This document shows, one piece after another, positions 18,870-27,834 of a DNA stretch of 64,000 nucleotides (the stretch's first letter is position 1; each line of letters begins with the position of its first letter). Both the position numbers and the translations under genes were made by a program. Below the pieces are notes generated by a model. It ran no database searches. It had not been told where the DNA came from and was given only the letters and a program-made list of their open reading frames with translations. Origin of the DNA: Alphaproteobacteria bacterium. Its GTDB lineage: Bacteria > Pseudomonadota > Alphaproteobacteria > Micropepsales > Micropepsaceae. The stretch is from assembly GCA_009693985.1 (NCBI GenBank), contig SHWE01000001.1:1-64000 (forward strand). The letters are read 5' to 3'.

Positions 18870-19904
18870 CTAAGGCACCATCGCGCCGGTGTAATCGACA
18901 TAGACCGCATAGACCGATGTGCTCGCGGTCATGAACAGCCGGTTCTTCTTTTTGCCGCCGAAGCAGAGATTGGCGCAAGTCTCGGGCAGATGGATTTTTC
19001 CGATCAGCTCGCCATCCGCCGTGTAGCAGCGCACGCCGTCCTCGGCCGGATTGCCGCTGCCGACGCTGCACCAGACATTGCCGTCGGTATCGCAGCGCAC
19101 GCCATCGGTGCCGCCCTGAGAAAAGTCGGCGGGGAAGATCTTTCCGTTGGTCAGCCGTTCGCCGGCGACGTCGAAAACGCGAATGTGGCCCGGTTGGCCC
19201 GGAATGGCCATGACGATGAGATAGAGCTTCTTCTCGTCGGGCGAGAACGCGAGCCCGTTCGGCCGGCCCGCTTCAGGCGTGTAGACCACGCTCGCGCGGC
19301 CTGTGCGCGGATCGAGCCGATAGACGCTCGGCGGCAATTCTAGCGGCGCCTTGCCGGTCGACTCGTAACTGCCGAGCTTGCCGAAGCCCGGATCGGTGAA
19401 CCACACCGCGCCGTCGGCCGACACCACCACGTCATTGGGCGAGTTCAAGAGCTTGCCGTCGAATCTGTCCATCAGCACGGTGATGGCGCCGTCATGCTCG
19501 GTGCGCGTGACGCGGCGCGTGTCGTGCTCGCAGGAGATCAGTCGGCCCTCGCGGTCGCGCGTATGCCCGTTGGAATAGTTGGACGGAGAGCGGAACACGC
19601 TGACATGGCCGTCATCCTCGCTCCACCGCATGATGCGGTTGTTGGGGATGTCGCTCCACAGCAGATAGCCGCCGTCGCGGACATAGACCGGCCCTTCCGC
19701 CCAGTGGAAACCGGTTGCGATGCGCTCGATAGGCGTATTGCCGATACGGCGGAAGGCGCCCGGCTTCACGATTTCCAGGCGCGGATCGGGATAGCGCGTG
19801 CCCGGCAACGGGCCGAGCGGCAAAATCTGCGCCTTGGCGATGGTTCCCGTCGCCACGGCGATGCCTAGCCCTGCGGCGCCCGCCAGGAATGTGCGTCTCT
19901 CCAT
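18870..19904 (-). CDS. SMP-30/gluconolactonase-like protein, Tat signal
   Basis: MERRTFLAGAAGLGIAVATGTIAKAQ; WAEGPVYVRDGGYLLWSDIPNNRIMRW; NSPNDVVVSADGAVWFTDPGFG. Confidence 0.85.
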   Translation of the reverse strand: MERRTFLAGAAGLGIAVATGTIAKAQILPLGPLPGTRYPDPRLEIVKPGAFRRIGNTPIERIATGFHWAEGPVYVRDGGYLLWSDIPNNRIMRWSEDDGHVSVFRSPSNYSNGHTRDREGRLISCEHDTRRVTRTEHDGAITVLMDRFDGKLLNSPNDVVVSADGAVWFTDPGFGKLGSYESTGKAPLELPPSVYRLDPRTGRASVVYTPEAGRPNGLAFSPDEKKLYLIVMAIPGQPGHIRVFDVAGERLTNGKIFPADFSQGGTDGVRCDTDGNVWCSVGSGNPAEDGVRCYTADGELIGKIHLPETCANLCFGGKKKNRLFMTASTSVYAVYVDYTGAMVP

Positions 19905-19923
19905 CGTCCCCTCCGAATGCGGT

Positions 19924-20166
19924 CTATTTCTCTTGCGCGTACCAATGGTCGGGATCGCTCTCGACGACGCGCAGACGGCGCACGGTCAGATCGTCGATCT
20001 CGACATCGTGCAACCGGACCCGCGAGATCGTCAGGCGGCCGATCACCAGCCGGCAGATCGCAAGCGCGCCGATGGCGATGGCGCCGACGGCGAGCGCCCC
20101 CATGGCGGTCGCACCCAGCGCAAGGGCGGGCGCGGCGGCTCCCGACGGCGAAACGTCTCTCGGCAT
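19924..20166 (-). CDS. Small protein with pentad (beta-helix-like) repeats
   Basis: MPRDVSPSGAAAPALALGATAMGALAVGAIAIGALAICRLVIGRLTISRVRLHDVEIDDLTVRRLRVVESDPDHWYAQEK. Confidence 0.6.
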   Translation of the reverse strand: MPRDVSPSGAAAPALALGATAMGALAVGAIAIGALAICRLVIGRLTISRVRLHDVEIDDLTVRRLRVVESDPDHWYAQEK

Positions 20167-20285
20167 GCTCAACTCCCAAAGATTGTTTTTGGCCCGTGAC
20201 TCCCGGCTGGTCCGATATGAACCCGCCCGCGCAGCGAACGCAAGCATAGGCGGCGCGTGTTTTTTGCGCTAACCGGAAGGCCGGA

Positions 20286-20789
20286 ATGGTAAATTCAACG
20301 GTGGAAAACCCTATGACCTTGAATTTGAGACGCGTGGTGACGGGCCATGATGCGGGCGGCAAGGCGATCGTGCGAATCGATGAACTTTGCAAGAACGTCA
20401 TATCGCGCCGGCCGCGCCATCAAAGCTGCGTCGTGTGGTCGACGGGATCGTTCCCCACCGACAATTCCGGCGATGAGGACGGCGCGGCGCGTGAGCTAGG
20501 TTCGACCGATCCGGGCGGTACGGTGTTTCGCATCGTGCGTTACGAGCCCGGTGTCGCGCCCCGCAATCACCGCACCGATTCCATCGATTACGCGGTCGTG
20601 ATGGCGGGCGAGATCGATATGGAATTGGACGGCGAGGTTGTGCATCTGAAACAGGGCGATGTGATCGTCCAGCGCGGCACCATCCACAATTGGGTCAATC
20701 GCGGGACGGAGGCGTGCGTCATCGCCTTCGTGCTGGTGGCGGCGCGTCCGGTCGAACGCAGCGGACAGGTGCTGAACGCGACCGGCTAG
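20286..20789 (+). CDS. Cupin domain protein
   Basis: YEPGVAPRNHRTDSIDYAVVMAGEIDMELDGEVVHLKQGDVIVQRGTIHNWVNRG. Confidence 0.85.
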   Translation: MVNSTVENPMTLNLRRVVTGHDAGGKAIVRIDELCKNVISRRPRHQSCVVWSTGSFPTDNSGDEDGAARELGSTDPGGTVFRIVRYEPGVAPRNHRTDSIDYAVVMAGEIDMELDGEVVHLKQGDVIVQRGTIHNWVNRGTEACVIAFVLVAARPVERSGQVLNATG

Positions 20790-21862
20790 GGCTGGACCAA
20801 CGGCGCGATCATGCCGCAGACGGAGACGGGCGAGTAGGGCGCGATGTCCTTGCCCATCGCGGCCGGCATGAAACCGTTCGCCACCAGATCGTGCAGCATG
20901 CAGATATAGCCGTCATCGACCGAACGCGTTGTCGAATCCGAGGTAATGATCACGGTCAGCGCGAGATCGGGAACCACGTAAAGCATCTGCCCGCCGAAGC
21001 CCCAGCCGAAATACACGGGGTGCCCATAGGCTTCGGCGATGAACCAGCCATAGCCATAGCCGTTGCCACGCCGGTCGCTCCCCTGCGGCGTCCATGAGGC
21101 GCGGATCCAGTCTTCCGACAAAATGCGCTGGCCGCTCACGACGCCGCCATTGCGATAGAGCTCGGCGAATTTGAACAAAGCGCGCGGGGACAGCGCCATC
21201 TCGTTGCCGCCGAAATAGATGCCTTGCGGATCGCGCGTCCACCCAGGGATGTCGATGCCGAGCGGCTTGCCCAGCCATTCGCGCGCCAGCTCCCAGGTGC
21301 TCTTGCCCGATGCCTCGGTCAGCACTGCCGACAACAAATGCGTGTTGCCGGTCGAATACATGAAGCCGCCACCCGGCTCGTCGAGGAAAGTCCGCGTCAA
21401 TGCGAAGTTCACCTAGTTCGGGCTCATCACCCAGCGGCCGTAATTCTGCCGCCCCGACGTACGCTCGAGACCGGAGCGCATCGACATCAGATGATCGAGC
21501 GTGATGGCCCCAACCTTGGGATCGAGCTTCGCAGGCGCGCGGCTTTTGAGCAGCGGCAGCATCTTCTCGTTCGCGGCTTTAATGACGCCCTTCTCGATGG
21601 CGATACCGACCAGCGCGTCGATGATCGTCTTCGATGCCGATTTGATGTTGACGGGCCGGTCAAGATTAGGGCCGCGCACCACCTTCTCAACGGCAGGCTT
21701 GCCGTCGCGGGCGACGATCAGCGCATGAAGCCGTGGCAGGGCGCTCGCGCGCTCCACCGTCTGCGCCAGCTTTTCGGAATCGAAGGGTGCGTCAGCCGCG
21801 CCGGCCGGCACGAGCCAGAGCGATACGATCAATAAGGGCGCGAGAAAGGCGAGGCGGGACAT
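20786..21862 (-). pseudogene. Serine hydrolase (beta-lactamase/class C-like) interrupted by in-frame TAG at 21413-21415
   Basis: ...QNYGRWVMSPN*VNFALTRTFLDEPGGGFMYSTGNTHLLSAVLTEASG...; same frame on both sides; SASK motif upstream. Confidence 0.85.
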
Positions 21863-22008
21863 GGGCTGAGTTTGCGTGGGGCCGTGCTTCTGTCAACCTT
21901 GAGCGGCTTCAGTTTCGCTTGATGGTTCGTGAGGGCGCGGCGCCCCTCGCCGGGCATCGAAAATGGCCTTACTATGCCGCCCATTCTTGAGACCATCAGG
22001 GGGCGCCC

Positions 22009-23553
22009 ATGTCCATCTCGTTTCGCGTGACCGCCATCGCCGCGTTGCTTGCGGGCACCAGTCTCGCCGTGGACGCCGCGCCCCGCAACGCGACCGAATC
22101 TCGAATCACCGCGATCAGCGTGGCGGGCTCGCAACCGGTCGGCACCTATAATGGCGTCCGCTATTCGCGGACATTCGGAACGGTCACAGGAATCGTCGAT
22201 CCGAGCGAAGATGTGGTCGGGCTCGCGGGCGTCAAGAAGAACGCGCAGCGCCAGTTCGAATACACCACCGAGTTCGAGATCATCGCGCCTGCGGCCGGCC
22301 AGCCCGCCAACGAAGTCATCTTCATCGACTCCGAAAATCGCGGCAACGCCGTGATGCTCAACCTCATCAACGAGGCCGGTATGCAGGGCCCGCCGATGGC
22401 GGCGCGTTTCCGCGAAGGCCTGGGCAACGGTTTCCTCCAGCGCCACGCGACGTCTTACGCGCGCGTGCAATGGCAGGTGAAGATTTCCAAGGACGTGCCC
22501 GAAACCGCCCAAGGCATCGGCCTTGTCATCATGCGCGATTTCGCGCGGGCGCTGGGCGGCCACACCACGGCGCCGTCCGGCTACGCGCCCGCCATCTATC
22601 AGAAGATGATCCTGGGCGGAAAATCGCAGAGCTCGTGGTTCGTGAATTCCTTCATCGCCGAAGGATTCAATGTCGAGCCGATCACCGGCAAGGGCATCTT
22701 CCAGGGCGCGCTGTCGGTCGACGGCATCGGCCATTGGATGGCGCTGAACAAATACGCCGCCCGGAACAACGAGACGCAGCATCCCTATATCAAGCCCGAT
22801 GCGGCGCCGCTGACGCGGACCGAAATGTTAAGCCGTCCGGCGAGCGATCCCATCTTCATCGATACGGCGGCCTATACGGATTTCTACCGGCTGCGCGCCG
22901 GACTTACTTCGGCCGCGACGACGACGGCGAAATATCGCCGCTACGACATTCCGGGGCCGCACAGCCAGCAGCGTCCGCCGGTGACGAAAGAGACCTTCGA
23001 AGATTGCAACAACGGCCAGATGGTGCCGCTCAATCCGATCTTCATGTCGCCCTATATCCGCGCGCAAGTTCTGGGACTCGAAAAGGCGATGGGCGTGAAA
23101 GCCGCGCAAACGGGGCCGTCGTTGCCGCCGTCGGCGCCGTTCGAGCTTGGCCCCGCGCCGACGTCGCTTGCGAATTTCAATCCGCTCAAAGGCGCCGATG
23201 TGAAGGTGCCGCGCGTGGACGCCAACAACATGCCGCTCGGCGGCGTGCGCTTCCCCGACGCGGAATATCCGCTGGGCAAACCGCTGCCAGTGTCGCTGGC
23301 GCCGGTGATCACCACCTCGATCGACAACACTTGCGGCAATCGCGGCGCCTGGCAGCCCTTCACGGCCGTAGAGCTGAACGCGAAATATGGCTCCAAAGAG
23401 AAATATATCGCCCTCTATCGCACGGGCATCCAAAAACTGGTCGGGCAGGGCTTTCTGCTGGCCGAAGACGAGAAGGCGATGCTCGACTACGCATCCTATC
23501 TCTGGGATCACGCGGAGAATTATCTCGTCGCGGACAAGCAGGCCGCACGCTAA
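22009..23553 (+). CDS. Alpha/beta hydrolase domain protein (Abhydrolase_10-like), secreted
   Basis: MSISFRVTAIAALLAGTSLAVDA; FEIIAPAAGQPANEVIFIDSENRGN; related to 4881-6905. Confidence 0.75.
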   Translation: MSISFRVTAIAALLAGTSLAVDAAPRNATESRITAISVAGSQPVGTYNGVRYSRTFGTVTGIVDPSEDVVGLAGVKKNAQRQFEYTTEFEIIAPAAGQPANEVIFIDSENRGNAVMLNLINEAGMQGPPMAARFREGLGNGFLQRHATSYARVQWQVKISKDVPETAQGIGLVIMRDFARALGGHTTAPSGYAPAIYQKMILGGKSQSSWFVNSFIAEGFNVEPITGKGIFQGALSVDGIGHWMALNKYAARNNETQHPYIKPDAAPLTRTEMLSRPASDPIFIDTAAYTDFYRLRAGLTSAATTTAKYRRYDIPGPHSQQRPPVTKETFEDCNNGQMVPLNPIFMSPYIRAQVLGLEKAMGVKAAQTGPSLPPSAPFELGPAPTSLANFNPLKGADVKVPRVDANNMPLGGVRFPDAEYPLGKPLPVSLAPVITTSIDNTCGNRGAWQPFTAVELNAKYGSKEKYIALYRTGIQKLVGQGFLLAEDEKAMLDYASYLWDHAENYLVADKQAAR

Positions 23554-23558
23554 AGCGA

Positions 23559-23589
23559 AATCCCGCGAGGCCCCACGCCCCGCGGGATT
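23559..23589. terminator. Hairpin between convergent genes
   Basis: AATCCCGCG-N13-CGCGGGATT. Confidence 0.5.
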
Positions 23590-23604
23590 CTCGCGAGGTC
23601 TCGA

Positions 23605-23772
23605 CTACGGGTTGATCGCAGTCGAGGTCGAATTCAACGTCGTTTTCAGCGAGCCGCCGACGGAGTTCACCGCGGCGATGATGGCGACGGCGATGCCCGC
23701 CGCGATGAGGCCGTATTCGATGGCCGTCGCGCCGGATTCATCCTTCAGAAAATTCCTCACGAATTTTCTCAT
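23605..23772 (-). CDS. Flp/Fap-type IVb pilin
   Basis: MRKFVRNFLKDESGATAIEYGLIAAGIAVAIIAAVNSVGGSLKTTLNSTSTAINP. Confidence 0.9.
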   Translation of the reverse strand: MRKFVRNFLKDESGATAIEYGLIAAGIAVAIIAAVNSVGGSLKTTLNSTSTAINP

Positions 23773-23889
23773 GTCCAATCCTCGATTGAGTGAGCGTTGA
23801 TTCGTAGTGGAAAGGTTCTGACGAGACGGAAATTCCGCCGCGCGCATTTGATCGGTGTTCTAATCAAATCGGGTTCGCTAAAAAGCGCT

Positions 23890-24996
23890 TCAATTCCTGA
23901 CGTCTTGCAGGAACCATTCGGTGGGAATTTCGCGCCCTAAGCCTGCTTTCTTCGCCAGCTCGTAGACCTTGCCGGCGACGGCGAAGAATTGCGCCCCTTG
24001 CAGATTGCCGCGCTCGGAAAAGGTGATCTGGTCGCGATTGGTGCGGCCCTTGGCTTTTCCTTGCACGACGAGGTCGGCCAAATTCACGCATCTGTCCGCC
24101 AGCAGCACGCCATGCGAGCGGCGTTTCCTGCCGTCGCCATGCTTCTGGCGGTCGGGCCGCGCCTCCCAACCGATATGTTCGTCGTCGAGCGTCAAATCGG
24201 GACGGCTGGTCGGATTGGGCGCGCTGCCGAAGCGCAAATAGACGTCGATGCGCTTCAGCGTTTCCGCGTCGGGCACGCCGCTGCCGCCGATATTGACGAC
24301 ATGGGTGCCCTTTTCGAGGCGCGTGCCGTCGAGCACCGGCACGGCGGAATCGGTGACGGCGGCGACGATGTGCGCGCCCTTGTAGATATCCTCCGGCCGG
24401 TCGCAGACTTTCACCTCGATGCCATGCGCTTCCGCCATCTCGGCGCCGAAGCGCTCGCGGTTCGCCTTGGTCGGGCTGAACACCTGTAATTTTTTGATTT
24501 TGCGCACCTCGGTGAACGCCAGCATATGGGTGTGCGCCATGCCGCCCGAACCGAGCATACCGACCACTTCGGCGTCCTCGTTCGCCATATATTTCACGCC
24601 GATACCGGAATCCGCACCCACCCGCATGTGTTGCAGCACGCCGTCATTGAGGAAGGCAAGCGGCTCGCCATTGTCGATGGAGGTGAGGAGGATCAGCCCG
24701 CAGAAGAGGCCCGGCCGCGAGCAATATTTCTCCTGCGTGATGACGCCGTTATAGCTCTTCTCATAGACGATGTCGGACTTCATGCGGATGGCGAAATAGC
24801 CCGAGGTCGAGCCGCCTTCCATCGAGCCCCATTGGTAATTCTTGGCCGGGTCCTTGGTCGGAATGCGGATGTCGATGCGTGGACGGCAGACCGCCTCTTT
24901 CGAAGCGATCTGAAGATAGGATTCTTCCAGCGCCGCGATGGTGTCCGCCATCGTCAGCACTTTGGTCACGTCGTCATTGTTGATGATGAGCGTCAT
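23890..24996 (-). CDS. Ornithine cyclodeaminase/mu-crystallin family protein
   Basis: GADSGIGVKYMANEDAEVVGMLGSGGMAHTHMLAFTEVRKIKKLQVFSPTKANRERFGAEMAEAHG. Confidence 0.85.
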   Translation of the reverse strand: MTLIINNDDVTKVLTMADTIAALEESYLQIASKEAVCRPRIDIRIPTKDPAKNYQWGSMEGGSTSGYFAIRMKSDIVYEKSYNGVITQEKYCSRPGLFCGLILLTSIDNGEPLAFLNDGVLQHMRVGADSGIGVKYMANEDAEVVGMLGSGGMAHTHMLAFTEVRKIKKLQVFSPTKANRERFGAEMAEAHGIEVKVCDRPEDIYKGAHIVAAVTDSAVPVLDGTRLEKGTHVVNIGGSGVPDAETLKRIDVYLRFGSAPNPTSRPDLTLDDEHIGWEARPDRQKHGDGRKRRSHGVLLADRCVNLADLVVQGKAKGRTNRDQITFSERGNLQGAQFFAVAGKVYELAKKAGLGREIPTEWFLQDVRN

Positions 24997-25014
24997 GGCG
25001 TGTATCTTTCACCG

Positions 25015-25132
25015 TGGCCGGCCTCCGAGCCGGCCATCCAGTACGCGCGCGTCTGCGCGCGAAAGAGTTCTCTCTGCCTGCTGACGCAGGCAGGCTGGGT
25101 GGCCGGGTCAAGCCCGGCCATGGTGAGTAATG
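25015..25132. repeat. Cluster of four consecutive REP-like hairpins
   Basis: TGGCCGGC-CTCCGA-GCCGGCCA; CGCGCG-TCTG-CGCGCG; TGCCTG-CTGACG-CAGGCA; TGGCCGGG-TCAAG-CCCGGCCA. Confidence 0.75.
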
Positions 25133-25552
25133 TCACGGGTCGACGGTGATGGTGACCTTGTCGGACACGACCGGCGGCGTGTGCAACACATGACCGCCAT
25201 CGGCGAGCGCCAGCTCCAGCACATGGTTGCCGGCCGGAAGCGGCACGGAGACTTCGGTTTGTCCGCGGCCGAAATGCATGTGCGCCATGTCCATCGGGAT
25301 CGGAATGCCGGGCATCGCCGAGGCGCCATCGACGATCAGATGATGATGGCCGGTGCCGGGATTGGTGGAGCCGGCGGGCGCGATGCCCATGGCCGAAAGG
25401 CCGAACTGGATCAGCACAGGGCTTTTCACGTGGTCGCCATTTTTCAGATTGATGAAATAGACCTTCGCGCCCGGCAGCGATTCGGTCGCCATCACGGCGG
25501 CGCCCGTCGCGAATGTGGCGACCAGCGCCACGGCAAAAGCTTTCAGTCTCAT
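25133..25552 (-). CDS. DUF4399 secreted protein
   Basis: MRLKAFAVALVATFATGAAVMA; GAKVYFINLKNGDHVKSPVLIQFGLSAMGIAPAGSTNPGTGHHHLIVDG. Confidence 0.85.
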   Translation of the reverse strand: MRLKAFAVALVATFATGAAVMATESLPGAKVYFINLKNGDHVKSPVLIQFGLSAMGIAPAGSTNPGTGHHHLIVDGASAMPGIPIPMDMAHMHFGRGQTEVSVPLPAGNHVLELALADGGHVLHTPPVVSDKVTITVDP

Positions 25553-25585
25553 AGAACCCTCCAATCGAGATTTCGTCACTTTATA

Positions 25586-26806
25586 TCAAACGCCCTTGGG
25601 CAGTTCGCCCTTGAAGTTCTTGTCGTAGAACTCCGGCAGCATGCGCGACGGCACGCCGTTTTTCGCCATGTCCGCTTCCCAGTCCTTCTTCACCTCGGGG
25701 TCTTCCATCCAATAGGGAATGGCGGTGCCACCTTCGGTGATGTCCATGCCGGTGTAATCGATGTGCTTCTCGCCTGGCGGGCCGGGTTCGCGCCCCGGAT
25801 TGTGCGGGCCGAACCATGCCATCAGGCGCAAGGGTTCCTTGGAAACCCCGAAGTGCTGGTGATACCAGCGCGCGCCGCCGGGTGCCGCCGAGATCATGCC
25901 GACCGGCTCGTAATCGATGCGCTTGATCTGGTCCTCGTTGCCGTCCTTCCAGGGCGAGGTGCCGAGCCGTTCGGGCCAGGTGTGCGTGTAGCCCTTGCCC
26001 TTGATGCAGATGAGCACGGCGGCGGAGGTGTGCGCATGCGCCTTGGAATAGCGACCGTTCTCGTGCTGGCCGATCCAGAAATAGAAGCTGTTGCCGGTCA
26101 TGAACGGTTCGACGCGCCGGAAACCGGGCGAGCGGCGATTGTCGAGCGGCAGATCGCAATTCACCGCATCGGGCACGAAATTGGTCCGCCGCATGGCGAG
26201 CCCGCGCACGGGATCGGGCTCGACATCGTCATTATATTTGTAGAAATCGTCGGCGCCGGAGAAACGATCGCGGAACTGCATCGGGCAATCGAAGATCGCA
26301 TTCGTCGATTGCAGCGCGTTCATCGTCACCGGCGCGGTGGTGCCGGCCAGCAGCAGCGCAGGGCCCGAACCCGCATTGACGATGCGATGCCAGGCGTTGA
26401 GCGGAATCGAAAATAGCGAGCCGGCCTGCCACTCGAAAGTGTGGCGCTTGGTATCGCCCTCGAGCCAGACTTCGGTTGTGCCGCGCCCTTCCGCCACGAA
26501 GACGATCTTCTCATAGAGATGCTTCTCGGGGTTGAGTGCGCCGCGCCCCGGCACTTCCACCAGGTAGCAACCCCATTTCGTTTCCGTGCCGTGAAGCTGG
26601 ATATAAGTGCCGCGCCCACCGGTGCGTTTCCAGGGTTGCAACGGCAAATTGCGCACATTGCCGATGCCGATGTCGCGGAAACAGGGAATGCCTTCGGAAT
26701 CCATGAACAGATCGTAGGGCGTCTTCACGCGCCCCCATTTGCCGAGACCGGCGCGCTGCCCCGCTTTGGGCTCGTGCCAATGGGTTTTCGTCGCGACGTC
26801 GTGCAT
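25586..26806 (-). CDS. Bicupin protein, paralog 2
   Basis: MHDVATKTHWHEPKAGQRAGLGKWGRVKTPYDLFMDSEGIP...; YSKAHAHTSAAVLICIKGKGYTHTWP; WYHQHFG. Confidence 0.8.
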   Translation of the reverse strand: MHDVATKTHWHEPKAGQRAGLGKWGRVKTPYDLFMDSEGIPCFRDIGIGNVRNLPLQPWKRTGGRGTYIQLHGTETKWGCYLVEVPGRGALNPEKHLYEKIVFVAEGRGTTEVWLEGDTKRHTFEWQAGSLFSIPLNAWHRIVNAGSGPALLLAGTTAPVTMNALQSTNAIFDCPMQFRDRFSGADDFYKYNDDVEPDPVRGLAMRRTNFVPDAVNCDLPLDNRRSPGFRRVEPFMTGNSFYFWIGQHENGRYSKAHAHTSAAVLICIKGKGYTHTWPERLGTSPWKDGNEDQIKRIDYEPVGMISAAPGGARWYHQHFGVSKEPLRLMAWFGPHNPGREPGPPGEKHIDYTGMDITEGGTAIPYWMEDPEVKKDWEADMAKNGVPSRMLPEFYDKNFKGELPKGV

Positions 26807-26896
26807 GGCGGTCTCGTTCTTTGGATATGGGTTGGGGCCAGAATAGCCATTGGGGCGGTTGCGTCAAACGCGCCGCCGATGGGCCTGGAACGGCGC

Positions 26897-26924
26897 TTGA
26901 CGGGAGGGCGTTTCCCGCTAATTT
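26897..26924 (+). promoter_or_regulatory. Candidate sigma70-like promoter TTGACG-N16-TAATTT
   Basis: -10 ends 7 nt before the ATG of the FAH gene. Confidence 0.35.
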
Positions 26925-26931
26925 CGCGAGC

Positions 26932-27798
26932 ATGTCCGCTCTTCGCTTGGCCAGTTTCCGGTATCAAACCCGCGACCTCTATGGGGCGGTGACGGAAGGC
27001 GGCATCGTCGATCTTTCCAAGCGTCTGGGAGCGAAATATCCCGCGCTGATTGACCTCATCGCCGCTGGCGCCGTCGCCGAAGCGCGCAAGGCGGCCGATG
27101 CACCGGCCGACTACAGCCACGCCGATGTGACATTCCTGCGGCCGGTACCGAAGCCGGAAAAGATCATCTGCGTCGGCATCAATTATCCCGAGCGCGTGAC
27201 CGAATACAAAGACGGCCGCGAGCCGCCGAAATATCCGAACCTGTTCGTGCGCTTTCCCGACTCGCTGGTTGGCCATGAAGGCAAATTGGTGCGGCCCAAA
27301 GTGTCGGAGAAATTCGATTACGAGGGCGAGATCGTTCTGGTGATGGGGAAGACCTGCCGCCAAGTGCCCTATGACAAGGCGCTCTCGATGGTGTTCGGTA
27401 CCACGCTCGGCAATGAAGGAACGTTGCGCGACTGGTTGCGTCACGGCTCGCTGAACGTCACGCAAGGAAAAAATTTCGACGCATCGGGAAGCCTCGGGCC
27501 GTGGATCGTGCCGGCGGAAGACGTCGATCCCGGATCGAATCTGCATCTAATGACACGCGTGAACGGCGAGTTGCGGCAGGACGATCACACGGCGCGACTG
27601 ACCTGGAATTTCCCCTGGCTGATCGAATACATCACGAAATTCGCGACCCTGAAGCCGGGCGATCTCATTTTCACCGGCACGCCGGTCGGCGCCGGCGGCC
27701 ATCAGACGCCGCCCGCCTGGCTGAAGCCGGGCGATGTGCTGGAAGTCGAAGTGCCGGAAATCGGCGTGTTACGGAATGTCGTCATAGACGAAAAATAA
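26932..27798 (+). CDS. Fumarylacetoacetate hydrolase family protein 1
   Basis: KIICVGINYPERV..., YEGEIVLVMGKTCRQV, GDLIFTGTPVGAGGHQTPP. Confidence 0.9.
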   Translation: MSALRLASFRYQTRDLYGAVTEGGIVDLSKRLGAKYPALIDLIAAGAVAEARKAADAPADYSHADVTFLRPVPKPEKIICVGINYPERVTEYKDGREPPKYPNLFVRFPDSLVGHEGKLVRPKVSEKFDYEGEIVLVMGKTCRQVPYDKALSMVFGTTLGNEGTLRDWLRHGSLNVTQGKNFDASGSLGPWIVPAEDVDPGSNLHLMTRVNGELRQDDHTARLTWNFPWLIEYITKFATLKPGDLIFTGTPVGAGGHQTPPAWLKPGDVLEVEVPEIGVLRNVVIDEK

Positions 27799-27834
27799 AA
27801 GCACGCGTGAGTGACGCGGGCTAGGTGGGGAACG

